From positions 1,293,001 to 1,357,000 of the forward strand of contig NZ_BLPF01000001.1 of NCBI RefSeq assembly GCF_011764425.1: a stretch of DNA of 64,000 nt, given 5' to 3'. The notes below the pieces were generated by a model. It searched no databases and was not told where the DNA came from. It saw nothing but the letters and a program-made list of their open reading frames with translations. Position 1 is the first letter of the stretch. Every line of letters begins with the position of its first letter. Shown piece by piece: positions 16,724 to 27,660 of this stretch. This DNA comes from Phytohabitans houttuyneae. GTDB taxonomy: Bacteria; Actinomycetota; Actinomycetes; Mycobacteriales; Micromonosporaceae. The position numbers were made by a program, and so were the translations under genes.

Positions 16724-19700
16724 TTAGAGCGTGCCGCCTTCCGGCACCCTTGTCGCGTCACCCTCGACGCGACCGGTACCGGCCAGCGACTTGTTCTCGT
16801 TGGCCTTCTTGCCGGCCGCCGACGCCTGGCCGCCCAACCGGACGATCATGGCGTTGGCGTCGCGGACCAGCACGCTGCGCACGTCCGCGTCGGTGACCAG
16901 CGCCGGATCCGACGCCAACGCGATGAACGCCTGCAGCTGCTGCACCGCGCGCTTGTCGTTGCCGGTCGCCTCGGACACCCGCGCCGCCTCCAGCTTGTTG
17001 GACAGCTGGCGGTGCGCCTTGGTGGACAGCTGGCTGGTCGCCTTGAACCGGTCGATCAGGCCCTGCATGTCGCGGAACGAGGTGGTGACGAAGAACCGCA
17101 CGTTCGCCGTCGTCTCGTTGCCCGCCTTGTCGGTGGCCGTCACGACGAGCTCGTGCAGTCCGAGCGTCAGGTCGTACATGACCTGCAGCGTCCCGGACTG
17201 GTACGGCTTGCCGTCCAGCTTGCCCACCACCGACTGGATGCCGGAGGTCGGGTCGACCGCCTGGAACGTGACCCGCACGTCCTGGCTGTCGCCGTAGAGC
17301 TGGCCGTCGGCGAGACCCGAGACGAGGACCGTCGGCTTGTCACCGTCGATCCGCAGCACCGCCGACTTGAGCGTCTCGGCGTTGCCGGCCTTGTCCGTCG
17401 AGCGGTACAGCAGCTCGTGCTCGCCGTTGCCGGACACGTCCACCGGCTGGGTGTACGGCGTCCACAGGCCACCGTCGAGCGACCACTCCACCTTGTCGAC
17501 GCCGGAGCCCGCGTCGGTCGAGGTCAGCGTCACCGGGATGACCCCGGCGTGCCAGCCACCGTCCGACGGCGGTGCGAACGTCGCCGTGGTCACCGGCGCG
17601 GTCGTGTCGATCTTCACCGTGGCCGTCTTGGTCGCCTCCACGTTGCCGGCCTCGTCGACCGAGCGGAAGCGGACCTCGTGCGTCCCGTCACCGGTCACCG
17701 CGATCGGCTCCGTGTACGCGGTCCAGGTCGTGGCACCGTCGAGCTGGTACTCGGTGCGGGCCACCCCGCTGCCGCCCTCGTTGTCCGTGGCGGCCAGCGC
17801 GACCGTCGCGGGGCCGGTGTACCAGCCCCCGACCGCCGTGCCGGACACCGTGGCCACCGTCACCGGCGCCGTCTCGTCTTCCTCTTCCTGCTCGGTGGTG
17901 AGCCGGAAGTAGTCGAACGAGACGGTCTTGCTGGCGGTCTGGTTGCCGCTCAGCGAGAACACGCCGACCTTGGGCTCCGCGCCCATCGCCGCGTTGGTCA
18001 GCGACTCGAGCGCGGTCCAGGTCTGCCCGTCCGCCGAGTACGAGGCGGTGTAGACGTCGCCGACCTTGGCCAGCCGCAGGTACCACACGGCTGTCGTCAG
18101 GCCGGTCGCGCCGGGCTGCGGGTTCTGGATCGTGCCGGCGATCTCGCTGCGAAGCTCGATCCGCCGCGACACCGCCGAACCGGGCGAGTTGTCCACGACG
18201 AAGTCGAACTTCAGGTAGTTGTCGTCGTCGCCGTACACGATCAGGCCGCCCTGCTGGTACTGCTCGTTCAGCAGGCTGCCGTCCACCTTCGTCTCCATGG
18301 TCCAGTCGCCGGACGGGGCGTTCTGGAGGATGAAGTTCGTCGGCCCGGAGTTCGGTGTGGTGTAGATGTCACCGTTCGGGACGTCGATGTACAGCTGACC
18401 GTTCTGCACCCGGTACGCGGCCGGGTCCTCACGGAGGATCGCGTCCCAGCGGCACTTGTCCAGGCTGGTGCCGTCGAACTCGTCGGACGGCGTGACGTCA
18501 CCCGCCGGCTCGTCCGGCGAGATCTGGAACCAGTCGAACGTCGCGTCGACAACCGGTGCGGTGCCGCCACCCTGGAGGGCGAACAGGCCCACCTTCGGGT
18601 TGGTGATGCCGGCCAGGTCGGCCGCCCGGCCCACCGGCGTGAAGGTCTGGCCGTCGGCGGACATCGCCGCGGTCAGGTTGGTGCCGTCACTCGTCAGGCG
18701 CAGGTAGATCGTGTCCGAACCGGCCGGTGCGGCGGCGCTGTCGGCACCCTCGTTGCGGGGTGTGCCGGCCGTCTCCCGGATGAACTCGACCCGCCGGCTG
18801 CCCGAGTAGAGCACGTCGAGCTTGGCGTAGTTCTGGTCGTCGCCGTACACGATCAGGCCGGCCTGCTGGTAGTTGACCGCCGCCGCGAGCGACACCTTCG
18901 TGGTGGCCTGCCAGGCACCGCTCGGCGCCGGCTGGAGCACCAGATTCTCCGCGGTGTTGGTACCGCCGTAGAGGTCACCCACCGAGGTGGGCAGGACCAG
19001 CGACCCACCCTGCACCGAGTAGAGCTGGTTCTCACGGACCACGGTGGACCAACGGGTCCTGTCCAGGGTCGTGCCGAGGAAGTCGTCCGAGCGCGCCCCG
19101 AAGCAGGACGTGTTCGGCGCCGCCACCTTGATGGAGGCGGTCCCGTACGCCTTGGCGCCCCGGCTGTCGGTCACCGTCAGCGTGGCGGTGAACGTACCCG
19201 GCGCGTTGTACGTGTGAGTGGCGTTCAGCGTGTTCGCCGTGCCGCCGTCGCCGAAGTCCCACGCGTAGGTCAGCGGCGTGTCGCCCTCGGTGTCCGTGGC
19301 GGTACCGGTGAACTCGACGACGAGTGGCAGGGTGCCCGTGGTCGGGGTCGCCGACACGCTCACCACCGGCGGCGCGTTGTCCGTCACGCCCTTGCCGAGG
19401 AAGTCGACCCAGTTCACGTTGAACAGGCCGCCGCCGCCCATGTCGCCCGGGTTGTTGCGGGCCACGAAGTACAGCGGTCCGGTCGTGGTGTTCGGCGCCG
19501 GGAGGTTCACGGACACGTCCGTGTACGTCTGCCACGCCCCGGTCGTCGGCACTGTGGCGGTGAGCAGCAGCGGGCCGTCGACCGAGCCGGTGCGCACCTG
19601 GATCGTGCCGCCGTTGCCGCCGGAGGCGACCCGGAAGCGCAGGGTGTCGATGCCGGTGAGGTTGGTGGGGTCGAACGTCCACCAGTCGCCGTCCTCGATG

Positions 19701-22551
19701 AACCCGATGTTCTGGAAGCCGCCCGCGGTGTCGGTGGTGGCCTCCCGCACCACACCGGGGTCGCCGGTGCCCAGGCCGTCCGGCGCCTTGCCGGTCTCCG
19801 CGAAGTACTCGGCCTGCTTGCGCTTGGGCTGCAACTGCTCGATCGCCCGTCCGGTCAGCGCGTTGGAGCCGCCGGCACCGCCCTCGTCCGTGTACGAGGC
19901 CTCGAAGACAGCGAACACGTTCGCATCGGCGCCGTGGCCGGAGGCCAGCGACGTCTGCACGCTGCCCTCACAGCCGGTGTACGACTGCAGCGGGTGGGCG
20001 TGCTCGTCGTGCCCGAGGAAGTACTGCAGCGTCACCTTCGAGCAGTCGATCGTGCCGTCCTCGGGGTCGGTCACCTTGACCGTGTACTTGACCTGGTCGC
20101 CCCAGTCGAAGAAGCCGCCCTGCGGCGGGAACTCGATGGTCACGGTCGGCGCGGTGTTGCCGACGGTGATCGGCACGTTCGCGACGGCCGTGCGGCCCTT
20201 GGGGTTGGTCACGGTCAGCTGCGCGGTGTAGTTGCCGGCCGCCGTGTACTGGTGGGACGGGTTCTGCTGGTCCGAGGTGCCGCCGTCGCCGAACGTCCAC
20301 GCGTACGTGAGCGCGCCGCCGTCCGGGTCACGCGAACCCTCGCTGGAGAACTGCACGGTCAGCGGTGGCTGGCCACTCGTCGGCTCGGCCGAGGCGACCG
20401 CGATCGGGGCCCGGTCGGCCGCGATGTAGTCGATCCGGTAGACGCCGGAGTTGTCGTTGTTGCCACCGAAGCCGGTGCCCCACTCGATCATGTAGAGCGC
20501 GCCGTCCGGGCCGAACTCGAAGTCCATCGGCCGCAGGAACGTCATGCCGGTCAGCAGCTGGTTGATGTCCACAAGGGACTTGCCGTCGTCGTCGAGCTGG
20601 AACGTGTACATCTTGTTCTGGTTCCACTCGCCGAACATCGCCTTGCCGTCGAAGTACGCCGGCCACTTGCGGTCCGAGGCGAGCGCCGCGTCGTACCGGT
20701 ACACCGGGCCGCCCATCGGCGCGCCGCCGCCCCGATCTCGGGGAAGAGCGGGTTGCCGCTGTAGTCGTAGTCGACGGTGGCGGAGATCGCCGGCGGCAGG
20801 TTGGTCAGGCCGGTGTTGTTCGGCGAGTTGTTGACCGGCGCCGCGCAGTTGAACTTCGCGCCGCTCGGGCCGGACGGGAACGTGTAGTCGTTGTACGCGT
20901 AGTTCGCGCCGTGGCAGTACGGCCAGCCGTAGTTGCCGGGCGTGACCACGTTCCACTCCACCGTGCCCTCAGGCCCCCGGTCGGGGTTGGCAGCGCCGGC
21001 GTCGGGGCCGTAGTCGGCCACGTACAGCGTGTCGGTCTGCTTGTCGATGCCGATCCGGAACGGGTTCCGGAAGCCCATCGCGAAGATCTCCGGCCGGGTC
21101 TGCGCGGTGCCCTGCGGGAAGAGGTTGCCCGTCGGGATCGTGTACGTCCCGTCGTCCTCCGGGTGGATCCGGATCACCTTGCCGCGCAGGTCGTTCGTGT
21201 TGCCCGACGTGCGCTGCGCGTCGTAGTCCTGGCGGCCGGCCCGCTCGTCGATCGGGGTGAAGGAGTTGGACTCGAACGGGTTGGTGTTGTCACCCGTGGC
21301 CAGGTAGAGGTTGCCGGCGCTGTCGAAGACCATGCTGCCGCCCGCGTGGCAGCAGGTGTTGCGCTGGGTGGTCACCTCGATGACGACCTTCTCGGTGTTC
21401 AACGCGATCGAGTCGCCCGACACCGTGAAGCGGGCCACCCGGTTGCGGGCGATCCCGTCGTTGGGTGCGTAGTAGAGGTACACCCAGCCGTTTGTGGCGA
21501 AGTCCGGGTCGAGCCGGATGCCGATGAGACCGTCCTCGTTGCCGGTGAAGACGTCGAGGTCGACGGCGGTGACCGTGGTGCCGGTGTCCGGCTTCACGAT
21601 CTGCACCCGGCCGTCGCGCTCGATGTAGAAGACCCGGCCGTCCGGCGCGATGTCCAGCTCCATCGGGTTCTGGGTGTTGCTGTCCAGCGTCACCTTCTCG
21701 AAGCTGCTGGTCTGCGAGGCAGCGCAGTCGGCGTCGACCGCGCCGGCCGCCGTCTGGATGCCGCCGAGCAGGTGCGCCAGGAAGTTGGCCTCCGAGTACG
21801 ACTCGATGGTGTGGCCGCTGCCCGTGTACCAGGAGCGCCCGCCGTCGTAGTCGTGGCACCACGCGGTCGGGTGGTCGGCACCCATGGCGCCCGAGCCGGG
21901 CGTGTAGGTGCGCTCGTCCAGGCTGGCCAGCACGTGCACGTCGGCGCGCGGGTTGGTCTGGAAGTTGTACCACTCGTCGAAGCGGCTCCACTTGGCCGGC
22001 AGGTGCGCCGTGGAGGGGTGCGCCGGGTCCTCGACCTTGATGGTCGCGGTCTGGTTGGCCGGGTGCGCGGAGAAGTACGCGCCGACCAGGTCCCCGTACC
22101 AGGCCCACTGGTACTCGGTGTCGGAGGCGGCGTGGATGCCGGCGTAGCCGCCACCAGCGCGGATGTACCGCTCGAACGCGGCCTGCTGGTCGGCGTTGAG
22201 GACGTCGCCGGTGGTCGAGAGCCAGACCACCGCCGCGTACTTGTCGAGGTTGGCGTCGGTGAACGCGCCGGCGTCCTCGGTCGCGTCGACCGTGAAGCCG
22301 TTGTCTGCGCCGAGCTGCTCGATCGCGGCGATGCCCGCGGGGATCGAGTCGTGGCGGAAGCCCGCGGTCTTGGAGAAGACCAGGACGGAGAACGGCTCGG
22401 CCGCGGCGGCTTGCTGCGCCACTGGTGCGGCCTGGACCGGTGCCGGCCCCGCGACCAGCGCGGACGCGCCGGCGAGGAGGGTACTTGCGGCGAGAAACAA
22501 AGTGCGTCTGACAGCGCCGCGTATACCGCGGCGTCGGCGAACTGCTGGCAC
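16724..22551 (-). pseudogene. giant secreted ThuA + sugar dehydrogenase multidomain protein, frameshifted
   Basis: The reconstructed protein has about 1,942 residues. It has a signal peptide (1-42), then a ThuA domain (about 50-270, FSKTAGFRHDSIPAGI, GIHAASDTEY) and a six-bladed glucose/sorbosone dehydrogenase domain (about 285-690, CCHAGGSMVFDSAGNLYLATGD, FAMGFRNPFRIG). PKD (715-800), CBM6-like (905-1050) and second PKD (1055-1140) domains follow, then two DUF1349 concanavalin-like repeats, three Ig-like repeats and a C-terminal FIMAH domain. The frame breaks at the C-run 20730-20733; one added G gives FPEIGGGGAPMGGPVYRYD. Probably an extracellular polysaccharide- or sugar-oxidising enzyme. 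A terminator follows at 16681-16714. Confidence 0.85.
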
Positions 22552-22640
22552 GAAGGAGCTCCTTCGCTGGATGGGAACAGCGGGAAGACTCGCATCGGCT
22601 CGCCGAAGATCCGGTGCGCGTGGGGGGGTAGGTACGGCAC

Positions 22641-22705
22641 CGACCCGCCGAGGTCGCCGCCGTGATTTGTTATCTGACTGAACGAATTCAAGCCAAGGAG
22701 AACCT
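22641..22705 (-). promoter_or_regulatory. possible promoter of the giant ThuA gene
   Basis: On the minus strand TTGGCT (about 22690-22695) and GATAAC (about 22668-22673) are 16 bases apart, roughly 115 bases upstream of the ATG at 22551. This is the most A+T-rich part of the spacer. No operator is obvious. Low certainty. Confidence 0.3.
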
Positions 22706-22731
22706 TCGATGGCAAGTCACGTTCAGGTAAC

Positions 22732-22778
22732 ACAGCCCGGCCGTTCGGACGAATCGCTCGTCGTCACGGCCGGGCTGT
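22732..22778 (-). terminator. terminator hairpin after serine hydrolase gene
   Basis: ACAGCCCGGCCGT (22732-22744) and ACGGCCGGGCTGT (22766-22778) form a perfect 13-bp stem with a 21-base loop, 26 bases past the stop of the minus-strand serine hydrolase gene. Confidence 0.65.
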
Positions 22779-22804
22779 CCCCTGATTCACGCCTCGGGTC
22801 GGGT

Positions 22805-23969
22805 TCAGCAGAGCAGTTCGGCGACCGCCTCGTCGGCCCGGTGGTAGATGGCGAGCGCCTCCTCGTCACCGGCAACTCGCGTGTGGATGGCCAGCACGAC
22901 CGCGCGCCTTCCGTCGCTGGTCACGCCGTTGACGGTGCTGGTGCCGGGCACGTCGCCGCCGTGGCTCCAGTAGCCGCCGCAGGAGGTGGGCGACCACATC
23001 ACGCCGAGGCCGTACCGGGCGCCGGGGAAGGCGTCCTGGAACGTCACGGCCAGCACCGTGCGGCGCATCTCGGCCATCTGTGCCGGCCGGAGCAGGCGTC
23101 CGGCCTGCAGCGCCTGCCAGAAGCGCACCAGGTCGGTCGGCGTCGTGACGAGGTCGCCGGCGGTCCAGCCCCAGCTCAGGTTGAGCAGGGTGGTGTCCAG
23201 CAGCGGGCCGCCCGGCTCGAACTGCTGGTACGCCTTCGCGTGCGGCCGGGGCAGCGTGGGCACGTCACCCGGCGAGTAGGTGCGGGTCAGGCCGAGCGGC
23301 CGGGTGATCCGCTCGCGGACGACCGCCGTCCACGGCTTGCCGGTGATCTTCTCGACGACCATGCCGGCCAGGACGTAGTTCGTGTTCGAGTAGTCCCAGC
23401 TCGTGCCCGGTGCGAAGACGGGCTCGTGCTTCATCGCGACCGCCACGAGCTCCTCCGGGTCGAGGTGCGCGAAGCGGTGCTCCAGGTACCCTCGGGCGAG
23501 GCAAGCCCCGGCAGGTCGCTTGTGTAGTTGTAGATGCCGCTGGTGTGCTGCAGCAGCTGCCGCACGGTCACCCGCCGCCCGTCGTTGCCGTTGCCCGCGA
23601 CGACGCCGGGCAGCCACCGCTCCACAGTGTCCTCCAGCGACAGCCGCCCCTCCCCACGAGCTGGAGCACGACCACCGCGGCGAACGTCTTCGTGTTGCTG
23701 CCCATCCGGAAATATCCGTCTTCGGGCACGGGCGCGCCGGTGCGGATGTCGGCAACACCGGAGCGCACCGTGCTCGTGCGGCGCCCGTCGGCGGCGATCC
23801 CCTGCACGCCGGTGATACCGAGCGCGAGAAGGTCATCGGCCGCGACCTGCAACAGCCGCCGATCGCCACCCGCCGGCACCGCCCCCGCGGCGGCGCCGGA
23901 GACGGGCGCGACGACCAGGGTCACGGCCAGCGCCGCCCCGACCACCGCCCGACCTAGCTGGAAACGCAT
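22805..23969 (-). pseudogene. serine hydrolase (beta-lactamase/D-Ala-D-Ala carboxypeptidase fold), two frameshifts
   Basis: Secreted penicillin-binding-protein-like serine hydrolase. Signal peptide from ATG 23969; catalytic SxxK in MGSNTKTFAAV, YxN in WDYSNTNYVLAG and a late HGGDVPG motif. The protein is split over three frames. One added G in the C-run 23652-23655 joins VVVLQLVG to EGRLSLEDTVERWLPG; one added G at 23489-23491 joins DLPGLASPEG to YLEHRFAHLDPEELV. The repaired length is near 388 residues, normal for the family. Related proteins trim peptidoglycan stem peptides or act as esterases. Two one-base losses in G-runs suggest sequencing error rather than decay. Confidence 0.8.
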
Positions 23970-24219
23970 ACTTCCCCCTTCGTCGGGCCACATGTCCTAT
24001 GTGCACCCTACGAAGCTGGTCTATGGCTGAACATCCGTGTTCGCCCCGACAACCACCCCTACGGGACGCCACTCCCCGCCGCGGTGGTGGGAGGCTCTCA
24101 AGCTGGGCGCAGCAATGCGCCCTGCGCCCGGGTTTGGCGCGACCGCGGCCGCGCGCCCGCACGCACGCCCAGGCCACCGCCCAACCGGCAAGGGCCGGCC
24201 CGAACGGCCGGGTCAGCCG
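23970..24219. other. spacer between hydrolase and ABC permease genes
   Basis: About 250 bases with no gene. It contains a fragment of the dispersed repeats: GAGGCTCTCAAGCTGGGCGC and the hairpin GGGCGCA (24105-24111)/TGCGCCC (24116-24122), the inverse of the arrangement at 42386-42420. It may help terminate the sugar permease operon, which ends at 24220. Confidence 0.5.
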
Positions 24220-25167
24220 TCAGTTGTCGCGCAGGGTGCCGGCCAGCACGCCGCGCAGGAAGAACCGCCCCAGCAGCAGGTAGATGGCGAGCGTGGGCAG
24301 GCTGGCCAGCAGCGCGCCGGCCATCGCCTGGCCGAAGGGGATCGACTGGCCGCCGGCGACGTTGTTGAGCGCGACCGTGATCGGCCAGGACTCGCGGGTG
24401 GTCATCATGGCGCCGAACATGAAGTCGTTCCAGGACGCGGTGAACTGCCAGATGATCGACACGGCGAACGCCGGGCGGGCCAGCGGTACCGCCACGTCCA
24501 GGAAGGTCTGCAGCACGCCGGCGCCGTCCAGGCGGGCTGACTCCATCAGGGAGTCGGGGAGGCCGACGAAGTAGTTCCGGAAGATGAGCGTGGTGATCGG
24601 CAGGCCGTAGATGATGTGGATCAGCGTGAGGCCGGCCAGGCCGCCGGTGCGGTCGGCGCCGCCGCGCAGGCCGAGGTCGGTCATGGTCTGCGCGAGCGGG
24701 ATGACGATGGCCTGGTACGGCACGAAGATGCCGAAGAGGATCAGCGGGAAGACAACGTTGGCATAGCGGAAGCGGACCTTGGCGAGCACGAAGCCGTTGG
24801 CGCAGCCGAGCAGCGAGGAGAGCAGGCTGGCCGGGATCGACAGGCTCAGGCTGTTGCGGAAGCTGTTGGAGAGCTTGGGCCACACGTCGGTGAAGTTGTC
24901 CAGCGAAAAGCTGCTCGGCAGCGCGAAGATGCCGGTGACCGTCACGTCGCCCGGGTCCTTGAACGCGGTGACCAGCAGCACGTACACGGGCATGAGGAAG
25001 AACGCGACGAGCAGCCACAGCCCCACGTACCGCAGGGCCGTCAGCCAACTCGAGGTGCGCCGCGACTTGAGAGCCGCTCCCGGCGGCGTGGGCGCGGGCT
25101 GGTGCACCGGCCGCGGGATCGCCGTCCGCGCGGGTGCCGGTATGCCGGCGGTGCCACGTACCGTCAT
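24220..25167 (-). CDS. carbohydrate ABC transporter permease (MalG type)
   Basis: Inner-membrane subunit of a CUT1-type sugar importer, 315 residues with six membrane segments. The binding-protein-dependent transport EAA loop is present as ESARLDGAGVLQTFLDVAVPLARPA, and the MalG-like end FFLRGVLAGTLRDN is typical. The N-terminal 35 residues are Pro/Arg-rich and cytosolic. It overlaps the stop of the upstream permease by 4 bases (ATGA), giving translational coupling. With the 25164-26105 permease and the 26182-27447 binding protein it forms an importer. No ATPase gene is nearby, so a shared MsiK-type ATPase is expected. Confidence 0.9.
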   Translation of the reverse strand: MTVRGTAGIPAPARTAIPRPVHQPAPTPPGAALKSRRTSSWLTALRYVGLWLLVAFFLMPVYVLLVTAFKDPGDVTVTGIFALPSSFSLDNFTDVWPKLSNSFRNSLSLSIPASLLSSLLGCANGFVLAKVRFRYANVVFPLILFGIFVPYQAIVIPLAQTMTDLGLRGGADRTGGLAGLTLIHIIYGLPITTLIFRNYFVGLPDSLMESARLDGAGVLQTFLDVAVPLARPAFAVSIIWQFTASWNDFMFGAMMTTRESWPITVALNNVAGGQSIPFGQAMAGALLASLPTLAIYLLLGRFFLRGVLAGTLRDN

Positions 25168-26105
25168 CGCCGCTCCGTCCGCAGCCAGTACCGGATGTAC
25201 GGCCCGATGATCAGCGCGACGCCGATCAGCAGCACCGTCGCGATCGTCGCGCCCCGGTCGTAGAAGCCGCCGTCGAACGTGGTGAACCACATGTACAGCG
25301 ACGGGGTGTCGATCTTCAGGTTGCCCTGGTCGAGCGCGTAGATGAGGTCGAACGTCTTCAGCGAGATGTGGATCAGGATGAGCACCGCGCTGAACGTGAC
25401 GGGGCGCAGCGCCGGCCGCATCACGTACCAGAGCACCTGCCACTCGCTCGCGCCGTCGATCCGCGCCGACTCGCGGAACGTGTTCGGTATCGCCCGCATG
25501 CCGGCGAGGAAGAGCGCCATCACGTACCCGGAAAGCGCCCAGCCGGCGGGGAGCGCGACCGCCGCGATCGCCCACGACGAGTCGGACTTGTGCCAGTCGC
25601 TGCGCAGGAATCCCAGGCCCAGGTCGGCGAAGAGCTTGTTGAGGCCGGCGGTGTCGGCGCCCGAGCCGTTGTCCAGCAGCCACCGCCACACGATCGCGGT
25701 GGCGATGAACGAGATGGCCATCGGGAAGAGGAACACCCCGCGGTAGAAGGCCTCGCCCCGCGCGCCCTTCTCCAGCAGCAGCGCCATGAGGAAGCCGAGC
25801 GCGAGCGCGCCGACCACGAACACCGTCGTGAAGACGAGTATGTTGCGGGCGTCGGTGCGCCAGCGAGCGTCGTTCCACAGTGCGGTGTAGTTGTCGAGCC
25901 ACACGAAGTCGTAGACCGGCCTGAGCCCCTGCCAGCTGGTGAACGAGACCCGCACGTTCCAGCCGATGAAGCCGTAGATGAAGACGCCGACGAGGATCAG
26001 CGACGGCGACATGAGGCCGAGCCCGGCCAGCCAGCCCGGCACCCGCCGCATCCGCGCGGAACGGCGCACCGGCTCCGGCGGCTGGTGCAGCCAGTCCCCC
26101 TCCAC
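25164..26105 (-). CDS. carbohydrate ABC transporter permease (MalF type)
   Basis: CUT1 family permease of 313 residues with six transmembrane helices. Features: MSPSLILVGVFIYGFIGWNVRVSF in the first helix, the periplasmic-type loop, and the EAA motif ESARIDGASEWQVLWYVMRPALRP. It pairs with the MalG-type permease to form the channel for an oligosaccharide or sugar. GTG at 26105 is used; ATG 26051 (MRRVPGWL) is an alternative. The binding-protein gene ends 76 bases upstream in the same operon. Confidence 0.88.
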   Translation of the reverse strand: MEGDWLHQPPEPVRRSARMRRVPGWLAGLGLMSPSLILVGVFIYGFIGWNVRVSFTSWQGLRPVYDFVWLDNYTALWNDARWRTDARNILVFTTVFVVGALALGFLMALLLEKGARGEAFYRGVFLFPMAISFIATAIVWRWLLDNGSGADTAGLNKLFADLGLGFLRSDWHKSDSSWAIAAVALPAGWALSGYVMALFLAGMRAIPNTFRESARIDGASEWQVLWYVMRPALRPVTFSAVLILIHISLKTFDLIYALDQGNLKIDTPSLYMWFTTFDGGFYDRGATIATVLLIGVALIIGPYIRYWLRTERR

Positions 26106-26181
26106 GCCGGCCTGCGCGTGGCGGGGGCGGTGCGCCGGCGTCGTACCGATCAGCTCGAGACCGTGCGGCCCTCAGCCGGGC

Positions 26182-27447
26182 TCACCGGGTTGCCTCATAG
26201 GTGCGGTCCAAGGTCACGGCCAGCCCGTTCAGGTCGCTGTTCTGGTTGAAGAGGCCGAGGGCCGAGTCGATCTCGGCGTTGTAGGCGTTGTTGGCGACGA
26301 CGCCGTGGGCGAGCGAGCCGACGATCCGGGTGCGCGGGTTGCGCCACTGCCCCAGCGCCCACCCGAGGTACCCGTTGTAGAGCTTGGCGTCCGCGTCGAC
26401 CCGCGCGGGGATCGAGCCCTTCTTGGGGTTGAAGAGGTTCTGCCCTTCGGTGGAGCCGCACTCGACGAGCCACTTCTCGGCCATCTCGGGGTTGCGGGCG
26501 CCGGTGGGCAGCGTGAACGCGTCGGACAGGAACGAGTAGACGCCGTCGCTGCCGGGCGAGGCGACCGCCGCGTACCCCTGCTGCCACCGCTGCTTCTTGG
26601 TGCCCTCCAGGTAGCTGGAGGCCCAGTCGCCCATCACCGCGTACACGGCGGTGCCGGCCACCACGCGGTCGATCTGCGGCTGCCAGTCACCCGACGCGGA
26701 GCGCAGGTCGGAGTAGGAGAGCACCTTCTGGTACGTGGCGAGCGCCGCCTCCACCTCCGGCGAGGACCAGCGCAGCGAGCCGGCGAAGAGCTGCTCGTAC
26801 CGGTCGGCGCCCAGCTCGCCCAGCAGCACGGTCTCGAACAGGTGCTTCTGCGTCCACTGTGGACCGATGGCGAGCGCGGTGCGGCCGGCCTGCTTGATCC
26901 GCTCGGCCTGGTCGAGGAACTCGGCCCACGTCTTCGGCGGCCCGCCCAGTCCCAGCTCGTCGAGCGTCGCCGGGCGGTACCACATGAGGTTGGCGCGGTG
27001 GATGTTCACCGGCACGGCGTAGATGCGGCCGTCGATCGTGAGGTTGTCGAGCAGGCCCTCGGGCAGCACCTCGCGCCACCCCTCGCGGTCGTACAGCGCG
27101 CTCAGGTCCTGCACCTTGCCGGAGCGCACGTCGTCTTCGAGCTCCAGCCCGGCGTGCCGCTGGTACGAGTCGGGCGGGTCGTTGGCGAGCAGGCGGCTGG
27201 CGAGGATCGCCTTGGCGTTGGAGCCGGCGCCACCGGAGACGGCCGCGTTGACGAACGTGACGCCCGCGTTTTCGTCCTGGAACGCCTGGACCATCGCGGC
27301 CAGGCCCTCTTCCTCGCCGGGCCCGGTCCACCATGAGTAGACCTCGAGCTGGTTGTCACCGCCGCCACCGCCGGCGGCGCACATGGGTATGCCCGCGAGG
27401 ATGGCGACGAATACCAGCGCCAGGACCCCAATCCGTCCTTGCCACAT
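26182..27447 (-). CDS. carbohydrate ABC transporter substrate-binding lipoprotein
   Basis: Extracellular solute-binding protein family 1, 421 residues, first gene of the importer operon. The signal peptide ends in a lipobox-like GIPMC at residue 23, followed by a Gly-rich linker. The mature part starts LEVYSWWTGPGEEEGLAAMV, as sugar-binding proteins do, and contains ANDPPDSYQRHAGLELED and VYAVMGDWASSYLEG. Ligand identity is not evident. Upstream lie a CebR-like operator (27607-27620) and a 17-bp palindrome (27533-27549). These suggest induction by a plant-derived oligosaccharide through a LacI regulator encoded elsewhere. Confidence 0.9.
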   Translation of the reverse strand: MWQGRIGVLALVFVAILAGIPMCAAGGGGGDNQLEVYSWWTGPGEEEGLAAMVQAFQDENAGVTFVNAAVSGGAGSNAKAILASRLLANDPPDSYQRHAGLELEDDVRSGKVQDLSALYDREGWREVLPEGLLDNLTIDGRIYAVPVNIHRANLMWYRPATLDELGLGGPPKTWAEFLDQAERIKQAGRTALAIGPQWTQKHLFETVLLGELGADRYEQLFAGSLRWSSPEVEAALATYQKVLSYSDLRSASGDWQPQIDRVVAGTAVYAVMGDWASSYLEGTKKQRWQQGYAAVASPGSDGVYSFLSDAFTLPTGARNPEMAEKWLVECGSTEGQNLFNPKKGSIPARVDADAKLYNGYLGWALGQWRNPRTRIVGSLAHGVVANNAYNAEIDSALGLFNQNSDLNGLAVTLDRTYEATR

Positions 27448-27532
27448 TCCGCTAAAGCCTCCCTCGCGTGCGGCATAACGTACGCCTCGATCACAGAGGG
27501 CGATTCGCCCAGTTGAGGGAGGCCACCCTGAC

Positions 27533-27549
27533 CGGACAGTCACTGTCCG
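27533..27549. promoter_or_regulatory. 17-bp palindrome upstream of sugar ABC operon
   Basis: CGGACAGT and ACTGTCCG flank a single central C. It lies about 86 bases before the binding-protein start and may be an operator overlapping the promoter. No matching gene-specific regulator is evident. Confidence 0.45.
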
Positions 27550-27606
27550 CATCCGCCGTAAAGCTATGGTCGCCTTGCGTAATCAGCCTTGGACAGGGCG
27601 TGGATT

Positions 27607-27620
27607 TGGGAGCGCTCCCG
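27607..27620. promoter_or_regulatory. CebR-like LacI operator, sugar ABC operon
   Basis: TGGGAGCGCTCCCG contains the perfect palindrome GGGAGCGCTCCC, the known box of CebR-type LacI regulators that control cellobiose/cello-oligosaccharide uptake in actinobacteria. It stands about 160 bases upstream of the substrate-binding protein start, in the only promoter-sized spacer of the operon. Confidence 0.65.
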
Positions 27621-27660
27621 TTCTGGGGCGCTTCCGTTTTGTTACGGTGTCAACGTTGGC

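Noticed and set aside
16676-20764. 1,362-residue open frame on the plus strand
   Set aside because: It is antisense to the ThuA/sugar-dehydrogenase gene, is Arg/Val/Gly-rich without any domain, and arises from high third-position GC in the real gene.
22709-23527. Plus-strand frame preceded by AAGGAG and an ATG
   Set aside because: The ribosome-site-like match is tempting, but the frame is antisense to the serine hydrolase, includes its terminator hairpin and shows no family features.
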